A DNA stretch of 64,000 nucleotides from Bacteroidota bacterium (GCA_022567305.1 JADFHF010000011.1:25480-89479), one strand, 5' to 3'. Shown: positions 54,351 to 63,450, numbered from the stretch's first letter. A program made the numbers and translations. The notes: generated by a model from the letters alone, not told the origin.

Positions 54351-56798
54351 ATGCTCAAGAACTATCTAAAATTGACCGTTCGCTCGATTGGGCGGCATAA
54401 GGGTCACACTGCTATCAACATCCTGGGCCTGGCCACTGGGATTGCCAGCTGTCTCTTGATTTTCGCATACGTCATCGGCGAGCTAGGCTTCGATCGTTTT
54501 CATGAGGCCGGCGATCAGATTCATCGAGTCAACTGGGACTATGACTGGCAAGAAACAGAGGGGATCAGCTCCGGGACCCCTCCCCCGCTCGCGGCACGTC
54601 TGGTTGAAGATTTCCCCGAAGTCGAATCCGTCATGCGGCTTTATCCCGTCTCGCCCATGGTCGTTCGAAAAGACGACCGATTTTTTGTTGAGAGTCGCAT
54701 TCGGGCTGTCGATCCGGATTTTTTCGACTTCTTCAGTTTCTCTCTGGAGGAAGGCACTCCTGAGTCGGTCTTGTCGGGCCCCGGCAGCGTCGTCCTGACC
54801 AAGACGACGGCCGTGAAATATTTTGGAGACGTCTCTCCAATCGGAGAGTCGATCCTCATCGGTGAAGACAGCGAATTTCTCGGAAGATCCTATTCGCAAC
54901 AATTCAAGGTAACTGGAGTCGTCGAGGATCCGCCTGCGAATTCCCACATCGAATTCGACATGTTAACATCCATGTCATCTTATCCTCAGGTGGCCTTCTT
55001 TGACTGGAGTTGGATCTGGATGCAAGTCGTTACCTACGCGAGGCTTGCACCGGGAAGCTCGGTGGAGGGACTCGAGGCAAAAGTCGCCGAGATGGTGTCT
55101 GTTCATGCACCCGCTGCATTCGAGCGAGTTGGATTCTCATTTGATGACCTGATTGCGAACGGCGGGCGGTGGAAATTTGTTTTTCAACCACTTTCAGAGG
55201 TCTATCTGGGCTCAAGCCGAATCGGTAATCGACTCGGTTCTATGGGTGATAGAGCCTATCTGTCCGTTTTTTCGATCGTGGCCGGGTTTATTCTGCTTAT
55301 TGCGTGCATCAATTTCATGAATCTCACGACGGCGCGTTCGGCCCTACGGGCGAGAGAAATTGGAGTCCGCAAGGTCCTCGGCTCCGTCCGAACAAGCCTG
55401 ATGGCGCAGTTTCTTTTTGAGGCGGTGTTTTTCAGTCTGTTTGCGCTGGTCATGGCGCTCGTGCTGACATCTATCCTTCTTGGACCCTTTGAAACGCTCA
55501 CGGGAAGGCATTTGGATGTGAGCCTTGCTGAGCCATTCTGGCTTCCGATTGCTCTCATCGGGTTGTCTGTTCTGGTCGGCATTCTGGCTGGGAGCTATCC
55601 CAGTTTCTACCTCTCAGCGCTCAAACCCATTGACGTTATTAAGGGGAAGTTCGTCTCGAAGCGAAAGAGTCTCGGCCTACGAAATGGACTGGTTGTCCTT
55701 CAGTTTTCAATTTCCATCGCGCTCATTATCGCAACGCTCGTCGTGCAAGGACAGATGCGTTTTTTCGGCTCGACAGAGATGGGATTCGACGAGGAGGGTG
55801 TGGTTGTGATCTCCAATCTGAATGGTCGACTCGGCGCACAGAAGGATACTTTCAGGGACAATTTGATCGAACACCCGGACGTGATTGCGGCCAGTCTGAC
55901 AACAGGAACACCCCCCAATTGGGGATTTGGAGACTATTACAAAGCCGAAGGTCACGGCGACAAGCTCTTTGATCTCGTTTCATACATGGCCGACGATCAC
56001 TATGTGCAAACTCTCGATTTAGAGATTATAGCCGGTAGGCCATTCCTCGAGGATTATGCAGACTCGAGCAACGTCCTTTTAAATGAAAGTGCTATCGAGC
56101 GATTTGGTTGGGACGATCCAGTTGGAAAGACGATCACCTATCCAAGCAGAGGGACGTATACGGTCGTTGGGGTGCTTAAGGATTTTCATTTTCATAGTCT
56201 GAGGCAACCCATCATTCCCTTTGCGCTCTTTCATGAAGACTCCCATTCGTACCAGACCGACGATTCCTACGTGGTTGCTCGACTGAAGGCTGGAAGCATC
56301 GATGAGCGTCTTGCGATGCTCGAGTCTGAGTGGAAAGCGGTTGCTCCAGACGCACCGTTCGAATATTCATTCCTTGACGAGTCTATTGATGCTCAATACG
56401 CGTCCGAGAGGCAATTGAGTAAGATATTTCTGGTCTTTTCCATGCTGGCCATTCTTATTGCATCGTTGGGCCTGTTCGGACTGGCCTCCTTCATGGCGGA
56501 ACAGAGAACGAAGGAGATTGGACTCAGGAAAACGCTGGGGGCATCGCTCCCAAGTCTGCTCGTTCTTCTTTCTAAGGATTTCTCAAAATGGGTTCTGCTG
56601 GCAAATGTAATTGCCTGGCCCGTGGCATGGGTTGGTATGAATCGCTGGCTGGATTCGTTTGCTTATCGCACGGAAATCGGGATCTGGACCCTGCTTACCG
56701 GTGCTGCCATAGCATTTGCAATTGCCGTCGTTACCGTGAGTTACAGGAGTGCCAAGGCTGCTGCCGCAAATCCGATTGATGCGCTCAGGTGCGAATAG
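54351..56798 (+). CDS. MacB/FtsX-type ABC transporter permease, double FtsX domain
   Basis: An 815-residue membrane protein of the long FtsX form. It begins MLKNYLKLTVRSIGRHKGHT with the first membrane helix (INILGLATGIASCLLIFAYV), a MacB-like periplasmic domain, three helices with the FtsX signature RAREIGVRKVLGSVRTSLMAQ, then a second helix (LVVLQFSISIALIIATLVV), a second periplasmic domain and three final helices with RTKEIGLRKTLGASLPSLL. Such permeases, common in Bacteroidota, pair with a separate MacB-like ATPase, which is not in the window. They act in export or mechanotransmission. The substrate is unknown. Confidence 0.92.
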   Translation: MLKNYLKLTVRSIGRHKGHTAINILGLATGIASCLLIFAYVIGELGFDRFHEAGDQIHRVNWDYDWQETEGISSGTPPPLAARLVEDFPEVESVMRLYPVSPMVVRKDDRFFVESRIRAVDPDFFDFFSFSLEEGTPESVLSGPGSVVLTKTTAVKYFGDVSPIGESILIGEDSEFLGRSYSQQFKVTGVVEDPPANSHIEFDMLTSMSSYPQVAFFDWSWIWMQVVTYARLAPGSSVEGLEAKVAEMVSVHAPAAFERVGFSFDDLIANGGRWKFVFQPLSEVYLGSSRIGNRLGSMGDRAYLSVFSIVAGFILLIACINFMNLTTARSALRAREIGVRKVLGSVRTSLMAQFLFEAVFFSLFALVMALVLTSILLGPFETLTGRHLDVSLAEPFWLPIALIGLSVLVGILAGSYPSFYLSALKPIDVIKGKFVSKRKSLGLRNGLVVLQFSISIALIIATLVVQGQMRFFGSTEMGFDEEGVVVISNLNGRLGAQKDTFRDNLIEHPDVIAASLTTGTPPNWGFGDYYKAEGHGDKLFDLVSYMADDHYVQTLDLEIIAGRPFLEDYADSSNVLLNESAIERFGWDDPVGKTITYPSRGTYTVVGVLKDFHFHSLRQPIIPFALFHEDSHSYQTDDSYVVARLKAGSIDERLAMLESEWKAVAPDAPFEYSFLDESIDAQYASERQLSKIFLVFSMLAILIASLGLFGLASFMAEQRTKEIGLRKTLGASLPSLLVLLSKDFSKWVLLANVIAWPVAWVGMNRWLDSFAYRTEIGIWTLLTGAAIAFAIAVVTVSYRSAKAAAANPIDALRCE

Positions 56799-56807
56799 TC
56801 CGGGCCA

Positions 56808-56906
56808 TTACTTGAATAACATCATCCGCCTACGGGATGCCACTGTGTTTAACGAAAACAGGGACTAGGGAAAGCGGGGACGCATTTTATAACAAGTGGC
56901 GTTCAC
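56808..56906 (-). pseudogene. decayed T9SS C-terminal sorting-domain tail
   Basis: Read on the minus strand, a frame with one internal TAG encodes ATCYKMRPRFP, a stop, then SLFSLNTVASRRRMMLFK and a final stop. The end resembles the closing strand of T9SS type A domains; the intact protein at 17658 ends FAESRKMMFLK. The YKMR piece fits the preceding strand (vYfYkMr). No body of a secreted protein is found upstream, so only the extreme 3' end is left. Confidence 0.45.
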
Positions 56907-57008
56907 ATCAGCGAATCTGAGTACGCATTGATTCGGGTCGCAGTAAACTTTCTACCGCTGAAATTCGCATCTTGATCGTCGAGCCCTTTATGTAACACGA
57001 TCAAGACC

Positions 57009-57458
57009 ATGACCCTCGCAACCATACCCGAAGGATACCATACCGTGACTCCGTACCTCGCAGTTAAGAATGCAGGCGACGTAATCGGATTTCTCAAAAG
57101 TGCGTTTGGCGCCGAAGAGATTGAGCGAACCGAGTTGGAAGACGGCCGCATTCTTAATGCCGAAATCAAAATTGGCGATTCAATGTTGATGGTGGCCGAG
57201 GCGCGCAAAGGCTTCGAACGTCCCGGAACCATGTATCTCTACGTGCCGGACACAGATGAGGCCTACACGCAAGCCCTCGAAGCAGGCGCCACATCAATCA
57301 TGGAACCCGCCGATCAGTATTACGGAGATCGAAATGCCGGTGTCGAAGACATGGGTGGCAACCAGTGGTGGATCGCGACCCACTTTGAGGATGTCTCTTC
57401 CGACGAGATGCTACGTCGTGCAATCGCCCGAGAAGAAGAACACCACACTTCGAAATGA
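57009..57458 (+). CDS. VOC-superfamily protein, PhnB/glyoxalase-like
   Basis: A 149-residue protein with the paired beta-alpha-beta-beta-beta modules of the vicinal oxygen chelate fold. HTVTPYLAVKNAGDVIGFLKSAFGAEEIE is the typical opening of PhnB-like members; GTMYLYVPDTDEAYTQALEAGATSIMEP starts the second module, and YYGDRNAGVEDMGGNQWWIATH ends it. Members bind metals or act as antibiotic-binding or isomerase-like proteins; no specific role can be assigned. The stop overlaps the start of the next gene by four bases, so the two are translationally coupled. Confidence 0.88.
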   Translation: MTLATIPEGYHTVTPYLAVKNAGDVIGFLKSAFGAEEIERTELEDGRILNAEIKIGDSMLMVAEARKGFERPGTMYLYVPDTDEAYTQALEAGATSIMEPADQYYGDRNAGVEDMGGNQWWIATHFEDVSSDEMLRRAIAREEEHHTSK

Positions 57459-57988
57459 GTGTTCCGTCGCTTGACGTCATCTATTACGTGGCCTGCAGCT
57501 TGGACGGCTTCATCGCCAAAATCGACGGCGGTGTCGAATGGCTGGATGCCTATCAAGGTCAGGCTGAAGACTACGGTTACGGCGAGTTTTATAGCGCCTG
57601 TGATGCACTCATTATGGGAAGCCACACGTACGAAGTCTCCCTGAAGTTTGGTGAGTGGCCGTCGAAAGACAAGCCGAGCTGGGTATTTACAAGCCGCGAT
57701 TTGACCCTGATCGATCCGAGCATCACACTGACAAGCGGCGATCCTTCAGCCGTTGTAGAAGAGATGCAGTCAAAGGGTATCAAGCGAGCATGGATGATGG
57801 GTGGAGGCAAATTAGCGGGGTCGTTTTTGGAAGCCGGTTTGCTCACCGAGTTCAGGGTTTATGTTATCCCTTTGGTGCTCGGCGAGGGAATCCCTCTGCT
57901 CTCAGGAGTATCTCGTGAGCACACTCTGAAATTGACTAAAACAGAATCCTACCCGTCCGGAATCGTCGAAATGAGATATACACGATAA
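57455..57988 (+). CDS. dihydrofolate reductase-like protein (RibD C-terminal domain family)
   Basis: A 177-residue protein of the stand-alone RibD_C/DHFR-like family: VIYYVACSLDGFIAKIDGGVEWL at the start, DALIMGSHTYEV, WVFTSRDL, and MMGGGKLAGSFLEAGLLTEFRVYVIPLVLGEGIPL. This is the YwjB/YyaP-like group, an NADPH-binding fold related to DHFR, usually of unknown substrate. It overlaps the upstream VOC gene by four bases and belongs to the same transcript. Confidence 0.9.
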   Translation: MSVPSLDVIYYVACSLDGFIAKIDGGVEWLDAYQGQAEDYGYGEFYSACDALIMGSHTYEVSLKFGEWPSKDKPSWVFTSRDLTLIDPSITLTSGDPSAVVEEMQSKGIKRAWMMGGGKLAGSFLEAGLLTEFRVYVIPLVLGEGIPLLSGVSREHTLKLTKTESYPSGIVEMRYTR

Positions 57989-58092
57989 CGTGTTCGCGGT
58001 CGCGGTGAGTGGCTTGCCTCCATAACGAGATAGTACGAAGGGTTACTATTTTGATCAGATGGTACGAGGTCGTACTAATTGTGCGAGCCGAT

Positions 58093-58254
58093 TCATTTCC
58101 AGAGAATCGTCCGACGCGCTTCGGAAAATACTCCTGTCGTCAACCGTTAGAAGTACACGCCGGAAGGAAGTCTCGAAACGTCAAAATTAATTTCTTGTTG
58201 CCCAGCGGATCCGAAATCCTTCGCCAGCAGGCGCACACGCTCACCGAGGAGAGT
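58093..58254 (-). pseudogene. truncated T9SS sorting domain with an in-frame nonsense codon
   Basis: On the minus strand 54 codons read TLLGERVRLLAKDFGSAG, QQEINFDVSRLPSGVYF, a TAA stop, RLTTGVFSEARRTILWK and a final TGA. This is a nearly complete type A T9SS sorting domain (D-LLGERV-x-L, h-F-D-x-S-x-LPSGVYFY-R-L, closing basic strand). The TAA stands exactly where a tyrosine codon is expected (VYF-Y-RL). The frame is closed by a TGA directly upstream, so the exported body has been lost. It lies in a 570-base gap before the kinase gene. The rest of that gap holds only short dyads such as GTACGA-GG-TCGTAC near 58063. Confidence 0.8.
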
Positions 58255-58559
58255 TCAACATATTTTGGCGCGGACTCCTCAATGATACAGAGACCATCCA
58301 TCTGCGCGGCGCATAGTCACAAAATCGCGTGACGAGCAGAGTTTTTATTCCGTTTTAAGAGCAGATCTACATCATATCAAGCAGCAACCGTTGTCGATTG
58401 GAAAAACCAGATCCCGAAATTGACGCCCCGGTGTTATTCTGAAGCCAAGATCGTCTTCAGGTTGGTCATTCGCATTCGGTTTCAGTGCTTCTTCTGTGGC
58501 CCTTCTTGCACTTCTGGGTTGATCTACGTTTCTTTTAGAAGAACCCACCCCCATTCGCC

Positions 58560-61511
58560 ATGATCGGTAAAACCGTATCCCACTATAATATTCTCGAAGA
58601 GATCGGACGCGGTGGCATGGGTGTGGTGTATAAGGCCAGCGATACTCGCCTCGATCGCACCGTCGCCTTGAAGTTTCTCCCCACGGATCTTATGCGTAAC
58701 CCGGTCGCAAAGGCTCGGTTTATCCACGAGGCAAAAGCTGCATCTGCTCTCGATCACAGCAACATCTGTACGATCTATGATATCGGAGAGACCGATGACG
58801 GGCAAATGTATATCGCGATGGCCTACTACGAGGGCAGCACTCTGCATGACCTGATCGAAGAGGGTCCTTTGCCCATTGAAGACGCCCTCAATTATGCCCT
58901 TCAGTTAGCGGAAGGATTGGCTAAAGCCCACGGCGGCAGCATCGTACACCGGGACATCAAGCCGGCCAATGTGATGGTGACGACAGACGGGCAGATTAAA
59001 ATCGTAGACTTCGGCCTCGCGAAAGTGGCTGAGCACACTCAGGTTACGGAGGAAGGATCGACGTTGGGCACCGCATCCTACATGAGCCCCGAGCAGGCGA
59101 AAGGTGAGATGGTTGACGCGCGTACGGATCAGTGGTCGTTGGGCGCTGTGTTGTATGAACTGTTGACGGGGAAGCGAGCTTTTCGGGGAGAGTATTCGCA
59201 AGCAATCATTTATTCGGTTCTGAACGAGGCCCCGCCGGAGCTTCGAAAGCTGAATCCGGACGTTTCCGATGACCTGGAAAAGCTGGTCCTTCGAGCGCTA
59301 AAAAAGGACCCGGATGAGCGATACCGGACGGTGAACGACATCGTGAAGGAACTCAAGCGAATCCTGGACCAGGAGCGCGGAATTGCAGTTGGTGGAGGTG
59401 AGCTTCAACGAGCGTTAAGAAAAGCGCGTTCGCCGAAAGTGATCGTACCCGCTGGGATCGGCCTTCTGGCTCTCGTCGTGGCCACCAGCTGGTTCTTCAT
59501 TCGCCAGGCGAAAATTCGATTCGCTACTGAGGGGTTGTTACCTCAGATTGATGAGATGATGGAAACCACCTGGAGGGACTACATCGAAGTCTATCAACTC
59601 GCAGTAGAGGCGGAGAAACATATTCCAAACGATGAACACCTCAAAGAAATCTTTTCGCAGAGTGCCCTGTTCATCGGCTTTCAGACGGAGCCGTCAGGCG
59701 CAGACGTCTACATGAAAGCGTATGCGAGCCCGGACGACGAATGGCAGTTCATCGGTGTATCTCCCGTCGAGAACGTTCGCGCCCCAATCGGAATATTTAG
59801 ATGGAAGATCGAAAAAGAAGGCTACGAAACGGTTCTCGCAGCTTCCACGACTTGGGACGCGAATCCAACCGGAGAAAGTCTGATGATCGGTCGAACCATA
59901 TCGCGAGTCCTTGATAAGGCGGAGAGTATCCCCGAGGGTATGGTTCGCGTTGCCGGGTTTCAGAACCCCGAAGGCGTGGTCGCAGATGACTTTTTCATTG
60001 ATAGAACAGAGGTTACGAACCGGGATTTTAAGGATTTTGTCGAGGCCGGCGGATATCAAAGCGGGGACTACTGGGAGCACGAGTTCATCAAAAGCGGAAC
60101 GGTTCTTAGCTGGGACGAGGCCATGTCTGAGTTCATTGACGAAACCGGCCGACCGGGTCCCTCGACGTGGCAAGCTGGCGACTATCTGGAAGGCCAAGCC
60201 GATTTTCCGGTGTCGGGAGTCAGCTGGTATGAAGCCGCGGCATATGCGGTCTGGACGGACAAGAGTCTTCCGACCGGCACACACTGGGGTCGTGCAAGAG
60301 GCGAGCAGACACCGCTTATTCTATTTCCACAAATGGGTGGATATGCTACGTTTGCGCCGTTCAGCAATTTCGGAGGCGCCGGACCGATAGAAGCGGCAAG
60401 CCTTCCCGGGATCACCGCGTTTGGCGCGTATGATATGGCCGGGAATGTGAGGGAGTGGTGCTGGAACGAAACGGATAAGGGTCGGCTCATCCGAGGAGGT
60501 GCATGGGGCGACAACACGTACATGTTTTCTAAGTTGAGCCAGGCACCGCCGTTTGATCGATCGGAAAGAAATGGATTTCGACTGGCCGTATATCCGAGTG
60601 GCGAACCGTTATCTGAACAAGTACTCGGACCCGCTCAACTGGAAGAGAGCCCAGATTTCTCAAAAATGGTACCTGTTTCCGACGCGATCTTTGACGTTTA
60701 CAGAGAGCAGTTCTCTTACGACCAGACGTCTCTGAATGCTCGGCTGGAGTCATCGGACGACAGTGCCGAAGAATGGATTCTGGAGCGCGTGTCATACGAT
60801 GCGGCCTACGGCGATGAGCGAATTATCGCAAACCTGTTCCTACCAAAGAATGCCTCTCCTCCGTATCAAACCGTGGTATACTTCCCGGGTAGCGGGTCGC
60901 TGTTTCATCCGTCCAGCGAGGATATCGAGAACTACTTTGAATTTCCGATTTTTCTTTCATTTATCGTTAAAAACGGCCGTGCGGTACTCTACCCGGTATA
61001 TCAAGGAACGTTTGAACGGCAGGATCCAAAATATTTCCCGTTGTTTCTCGGACAGAACTCCTATGCCTATACTGAATTCACCATTCAGTTGGTCAAGGAC
61101 TTCAAGCGAAGCAGCGACTATCTCGAAACTCGTGAGGATATAGACGCAGATCGGATTGCCTACTACGGCATGAGTTGGGGAGGAATACTGGGAGCCATTA
61201 TTCCAGCTGTTGAGGATCGGCTCAAGGCATCTGTGCTATTGCCAGCTCTTCTACACGCAAGATCACGGCCCGAAGTCAGTCAGATCAATTACCTTTCTCG
61301 CGTCACGCTCCCGACACTCATGCTCGGCGGTGAATACGATTCAATTCAACCAGCAGAAGACGGTCTCATTCCCATGTACGATCTTCTCGGGACGCCGGAC
61401 GACGATAAAGAGCTGAAGCTCTATCCAACCGACCACATCCCGCCAAAAACGGAGATCATCCGCGAAACGCTCGCATGGTTTGATCGCTATTTGGGACCCG
61501 TAGAGCGATAG
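58560..61511 (+). CDS. membrane Ser/Thr kinase fused to a SUMF1-like domain and an alpha/beta hydrolase
   Basis: A 983-residue multidomain protein. Residues 1-270 are an intact PknB-type kinase: GRGGMGVVYKA, VALKFLP, HRDIKPANVMV near 129, VDFGLAK and SYMSPEQAKGE. One membrane helix (about 297-318, GIGLLALVVATSWFFI) follows, then a PEGA-like stretch (370-420), a SUMF1/formylglycine-generating-like domain (459-680: MVRVAGF, FFIDRTEVTNRDFKDFV, AGNVREWCWNE, IRGGAWGD), and an acyl-peptidase/dienelactone-type hydrolase (700-983) with the nucleophile elbow YYGMSWGG near 869 and a late histidine in TDHIPPK. The kinase should face the cytoplasm and the others the periplasm. It probably couples signalling to an exported enzyme; substrates are unknown. 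Confidence 0.93.
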   Translation: MIGKTVSHYNILEEIGRGGMGVVYKASDTRLDRTVALKFLPTDLMRNPVAKARFIHEAKAASALDHSNICTIYDIGETDDGQMYIAMAYYEGSTLHDLIEEGPLPIEDALNYALQLAEGLAKAHGGSIVHRDIKPANVMVTTDGQIKIVDFGLAKVAEHTQVTEEGSTLGTASYMSPEQAKGEMVDARTDQWSLGAVLYELLTGKRAFRGEYSQAIIYSVLNEAPPELRKLNPDVSDDLEKLVLRALKKDPDERYRTVNDIVKELKRILDQERGIAVGGGELQRALRKARSPKVIVPAGIGLLALVVATSWFFIRQAKIRFATEGLLPQIDEMMETTWRDYIEVYQLAVEAEKHIPNDEHLKEIFSQSALFIGFQTEPSGADVYMKAYASPDDEWQFIGVSPVENVRAPIGIFRWKIEKEGYETVLAASTTWDANPTGESLMIGRTISRVLDKAESIPEGMVRVAGFQNPEGVVADDFFIDRTEVTNRDFKDFVEAGGYQSGDYWEHEFIKSGTVLSWDEAMSEFIDETGRPGPSTWQAGDYLEGQADFPVSGVSWYEAAAYAVWTDKSLPTGTHWGRARGEQTPLILFPQMGGYATFAPFSNFGGAGPIEAASLPGITAFGAYDMAGNVREWCWNETDKGRLIRGGAWGDNTYMFSKLSQAPPFDRSERNGFRLAVYPSGEPLSEQVLGPAQLEESPDFSKMVPVSDAIFDVYREQFSYDQTSLNARLESSDDSAEEWILERVSYDAAYGDERIIANLFLPKNASPPYQTVVYFPGSGSLFHPSSEDIENYFEFPIFLSFIVKNGRAVLYPVYQGTFERQDPKYFPLFLGQNSYAYTEFTIQLVKDFKRSSDYLETREDIDADRIAYYGMSWGGILGAIIPAVEDRLKASVLLPALLHARSRPEVSQINYLSRVTLPTLMLGGEYDSIQPAEDGLIPMYDLLGTPDDDKELKLYPTDHIPPKTEIIRETLAWFDRYLGPVER

Positions 61512-61603
61512 ACGCGTGCCGGGACCGCTCGAATTTGGTGCAAGAAAGGACTTTGATAAAGTGACCACTTTATCGGGTAAGGTCGCTATTCCAGAACGTG
61601 TCT

Positions 61604-62068
61604 TTATTCCTTAACTCGTTCAAACATAATATCTCCATCACCGCCAATCGCGCTAAACGGGATATCAGGATTTGCAGACAGCTCGCTCAGTGGCATTCGT
61701 GGAAACGTGATCGTGCCCAATATTTCGTCGCCGCTCTCCTGCATGATACCGGCGAACACATCAACACGATCTCCGTCGTCCCTGAATTCAAGAGTGACCA
61801 CGGGAAAACTGAACGTTCCCGTGATTTCAATCTCAGTGGTTCGGAAGATAGCGGACTCTGCCAGATCGTAGGTGCCGGACCCCTCGACTGAATTATTTGT
61901 GATGTTGAGCTTATAGTGTACCGATACGTCAAAGGGTGAATTTGGAAGCCAAACGGATCCAGTCCAGTTACCGGCAATATCGGGTTCGGAATTTCCCTTT
62001 GAATCGCAGCCTATTGTCTGGGAAAGACATAACAGGGTGACCAACAGGACGCTTAGCATTTTATACAT
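61604..62068 (-). CDS. hypothetical lipoprotein
   Basis: A 154-residue protein with a lipoprotein signal (LLVTLLCLSQTIGC, lipid-modified Cys21 expected) and a beta-rich mature part: DIAGNWTGSVWLPNSPFDV, VHYKLNITNNSVEGSGTY, ITGTFSFPVVTLEFRDDGD. The W-x-G start and alternating strands resemble small lipocalin/META-like lipoproteins that are frequent in Bacteroidota and lack known function. It is a single gene, convergent with the kinase fusion. Confidence 0.75.
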   Translation of the reverse strand: MYKMLSVLLVTLLCLSQTIGCDSKGNSEPDIAGNWTGSVWLPNSPFDVSVHYKLNITNNSVEGSGTYDLAESAIFRTTEIEITGTFSFPVVTLEFRDDGDRVDVFAGIMQESGDEILGTITFPRMPLSELSANPDIPFSAIGGDGDIMFERVKE

Positions 62069-62139
62069 TTCATTTGAAAATGAGCGCTACGCAATTTGTC
62101 GCAGCTGTGAGCAAACGATATAAATCTCTGAAAATTGCT

Positions 62140-62303
62140 GTAGTTCCAGTAACTAGTCAAGACAGGAATGCGTGGACCATACCGGAAAACAGGCGCTGAC
62201 GTTGGACCCGTCTGTATTCGTCACGCATTCTCTCGGCCTCTGCATGGAAATTATGTCGTAGATGGGCAGTCAAACGCTCACCGAGAAGAGCCGAAAATCC
62301 TGA
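62140..62303 (-). pseudogene. possible frameshifted T9SS sorting-domain remnant
   Basis: The minus strand of this gene-free stretch reads ALLGERLTAHLRHNFHAEAE in one frame and, overlapping in another, VTNTDGSNVSACFPV. The LLGERL start is the same as in the remnant at 58093, and VTNTDGSNVSAC resembles the VTFDGSNLPSG strand of the domain; DNA around ACGCTCACCGAG is shared with that remnant. Several stops and a shift prevent translation. It is a weaker case than 58093. No other feature is seen in the 315-base gap before tRNA-Val. Confidence 0.35.
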
Positions 62304-62339
62304 TTATGGGGGTGATAGTTGTACCTATGTTGTACCCAT

Positions 62340-62377
62340 AAAACAAAACCCCATGCAGTACAAAGACGTACATGGGG
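62340..62377 (-). terminator. rho-independent terminator after tRNA-Val
   Basis: On the minus strand, seven bases past tRNA-Val, CCCCATGTAC and GTACTGCATGGGG form a stem with a small bulge, followed by TTTTGTTTT. It ends the short tRNA transcript. Confidence 0.85.
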
Positions 62378-62383
62378 CTTCGG

Positions 62384-62457
62384 TGGGCGATACTAGACTC
62401 GAACTAGTGACCCCCTGCTTGTAAGGCAGGTGCTCTAACCAACTGAGCTAATCGCCC
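62384..62457 (-). tRNA. tRNA-Val (UAC)
   Basis: A 74-nt cloverleaf with acceptor GGGCGAT/ATCGCCC, D-arm GCTC/GAGC, anticodon loop CTTACAA with anticodon UAC, T-loop TTCGAGT, and discriminator A. The CCA end is incomplete in the DNA. Confidence 0.96.
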
Positions 62458-62562
62458 GGACTGCGAAACGCGTGTCGGCGAACGCCGCCAATCAACGCCC
62501 CACAAACATAGGGGTTCTGTTCAAATATCGTGAACTGAAACGGAAAGAAAATTCTATTGGGT

Positions 62563-63450
62563 TTAGAATCCAAGTGCTGCATCCAGTTCTGCGCTATTAG
62601 GCCAGTCGTCCTGAAAGAGCCCGATTGAACCAAAAAAGCCATATCCTCTTTTTACATTCGAGAGCGTTCCGGGTATGGAAAGTACCTCAGGATCAAAAAT
62701 ATCCATAGGTGGATCCCACTTCGCATCCAGCACCTGAAGACGCACACCCATGGCATCCCAGACCAGCGTTTCTAGCTGGACGATTGAAGACAGGATCTCC
62801 ATATCGCGTGAGAACTCTACGCGGATTTTCCAGCCACCCTCCTCCGTGGCCCCACCCGTTCGTCCATATGGAATCCGAATGGGCGAACCACCGCCAGGAA
62901 ACCAATAGGCTACTTCTATATCCCACGGCGAATTAATTCCAGGTAGGATCAGGTCTTGATAGACCGTCGAATCCTGCCGAACTACCGGAGGCAGCCGTAG
63001 AACCTGGGTACCCGAGAGAAGGGGTATATCTGTCTCCGCACTTGTAATAACTCCGTCATTCCGGGTGATTTCCAGTCGATAGGTTCGCCCGGGACGGACC
63101 GTGAAAGATGCTTTGTATACATGTCCGAAGGTGCCATCACTTAAACGGGTGAGAGTATGATTCCATCGAACTACGCTGCCGGACCTCAGATCTGTCGTCG
63201 TGACGACGGCGTCGATGGAAGCCTGTGGGTCAGAGGGTGAGTTGATCCGTTCGGCAAGGCGGCTTACCGGTATGACTCGAATTGCATGATTACTTTCCCT
63301 CTCATTCAGAAAACCATATACCGTGAAATATTTGTCATCATTGTCAAAGGGATCCAGATTGGTGCTGTCGCAGCTCACGAACGTGAGTACGATGATCACG
63401 CTACCCAGAACGCAGATCAAGATGCTTTTTAAACGGCTACGAAAATCCAA
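62563..63450 (-). CDS. DUF4249 lipoprotein, third copy, without a nearby receptor
   Basis: About 295 residues from a TTG start at 63450, chosen because GGAGGAATC lies eight bases upstream and the sequence then gives a lipoprotein signal (LKSILICVLGSVIIVLTFVSC). The longer open frame runs back through tRNA-Gly and is rejected. The mature part has the DUF4249 pattern: YFTVYGFLNERESNHAIRV, SIDAVVTTTDLRSGS, YRLEITRNDG and PGTLSNVKRGYGFFGS, clearly paralogous to the protein at 43176. Unlike the two copies beside TonB receptors, this one stands alone between tRNA genes. Confidence 0.85.
   Translation of the reverse strand: MDFRSRLKSILICVLGSVIIVLTFVSCDSTNLDPFDNDDKYFTVYGFLNERESNHAIRVIPVSRLAERINSPSDPQASIDAVVTTTDLRSGSVVRWNHTLTRLSDGTFGHVYKASFTVRPGRTYRLEITRNDGVITSAETDIPLLSGTQVLRLPPVVRQDSTVYQDLILPGINSPWDIEVAYWFPGGGSPIRIPYGRTGGATEEGGWKIRVEFSRDMEILSSIVQLETLVWDAMGVRLQVLDAKWDPPMDIFDPEVLSIPGTLSNVKRGYGFFGSIGLFQDDWPNSAELDAALGF

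Noticed and set aside
58009..58332. Plus-strand frame of 107 codons before the kinase gene
   Set aside because: Composition is not protein-like and it lies over the minus-strand T9SS remnant, which explains the sequence better.
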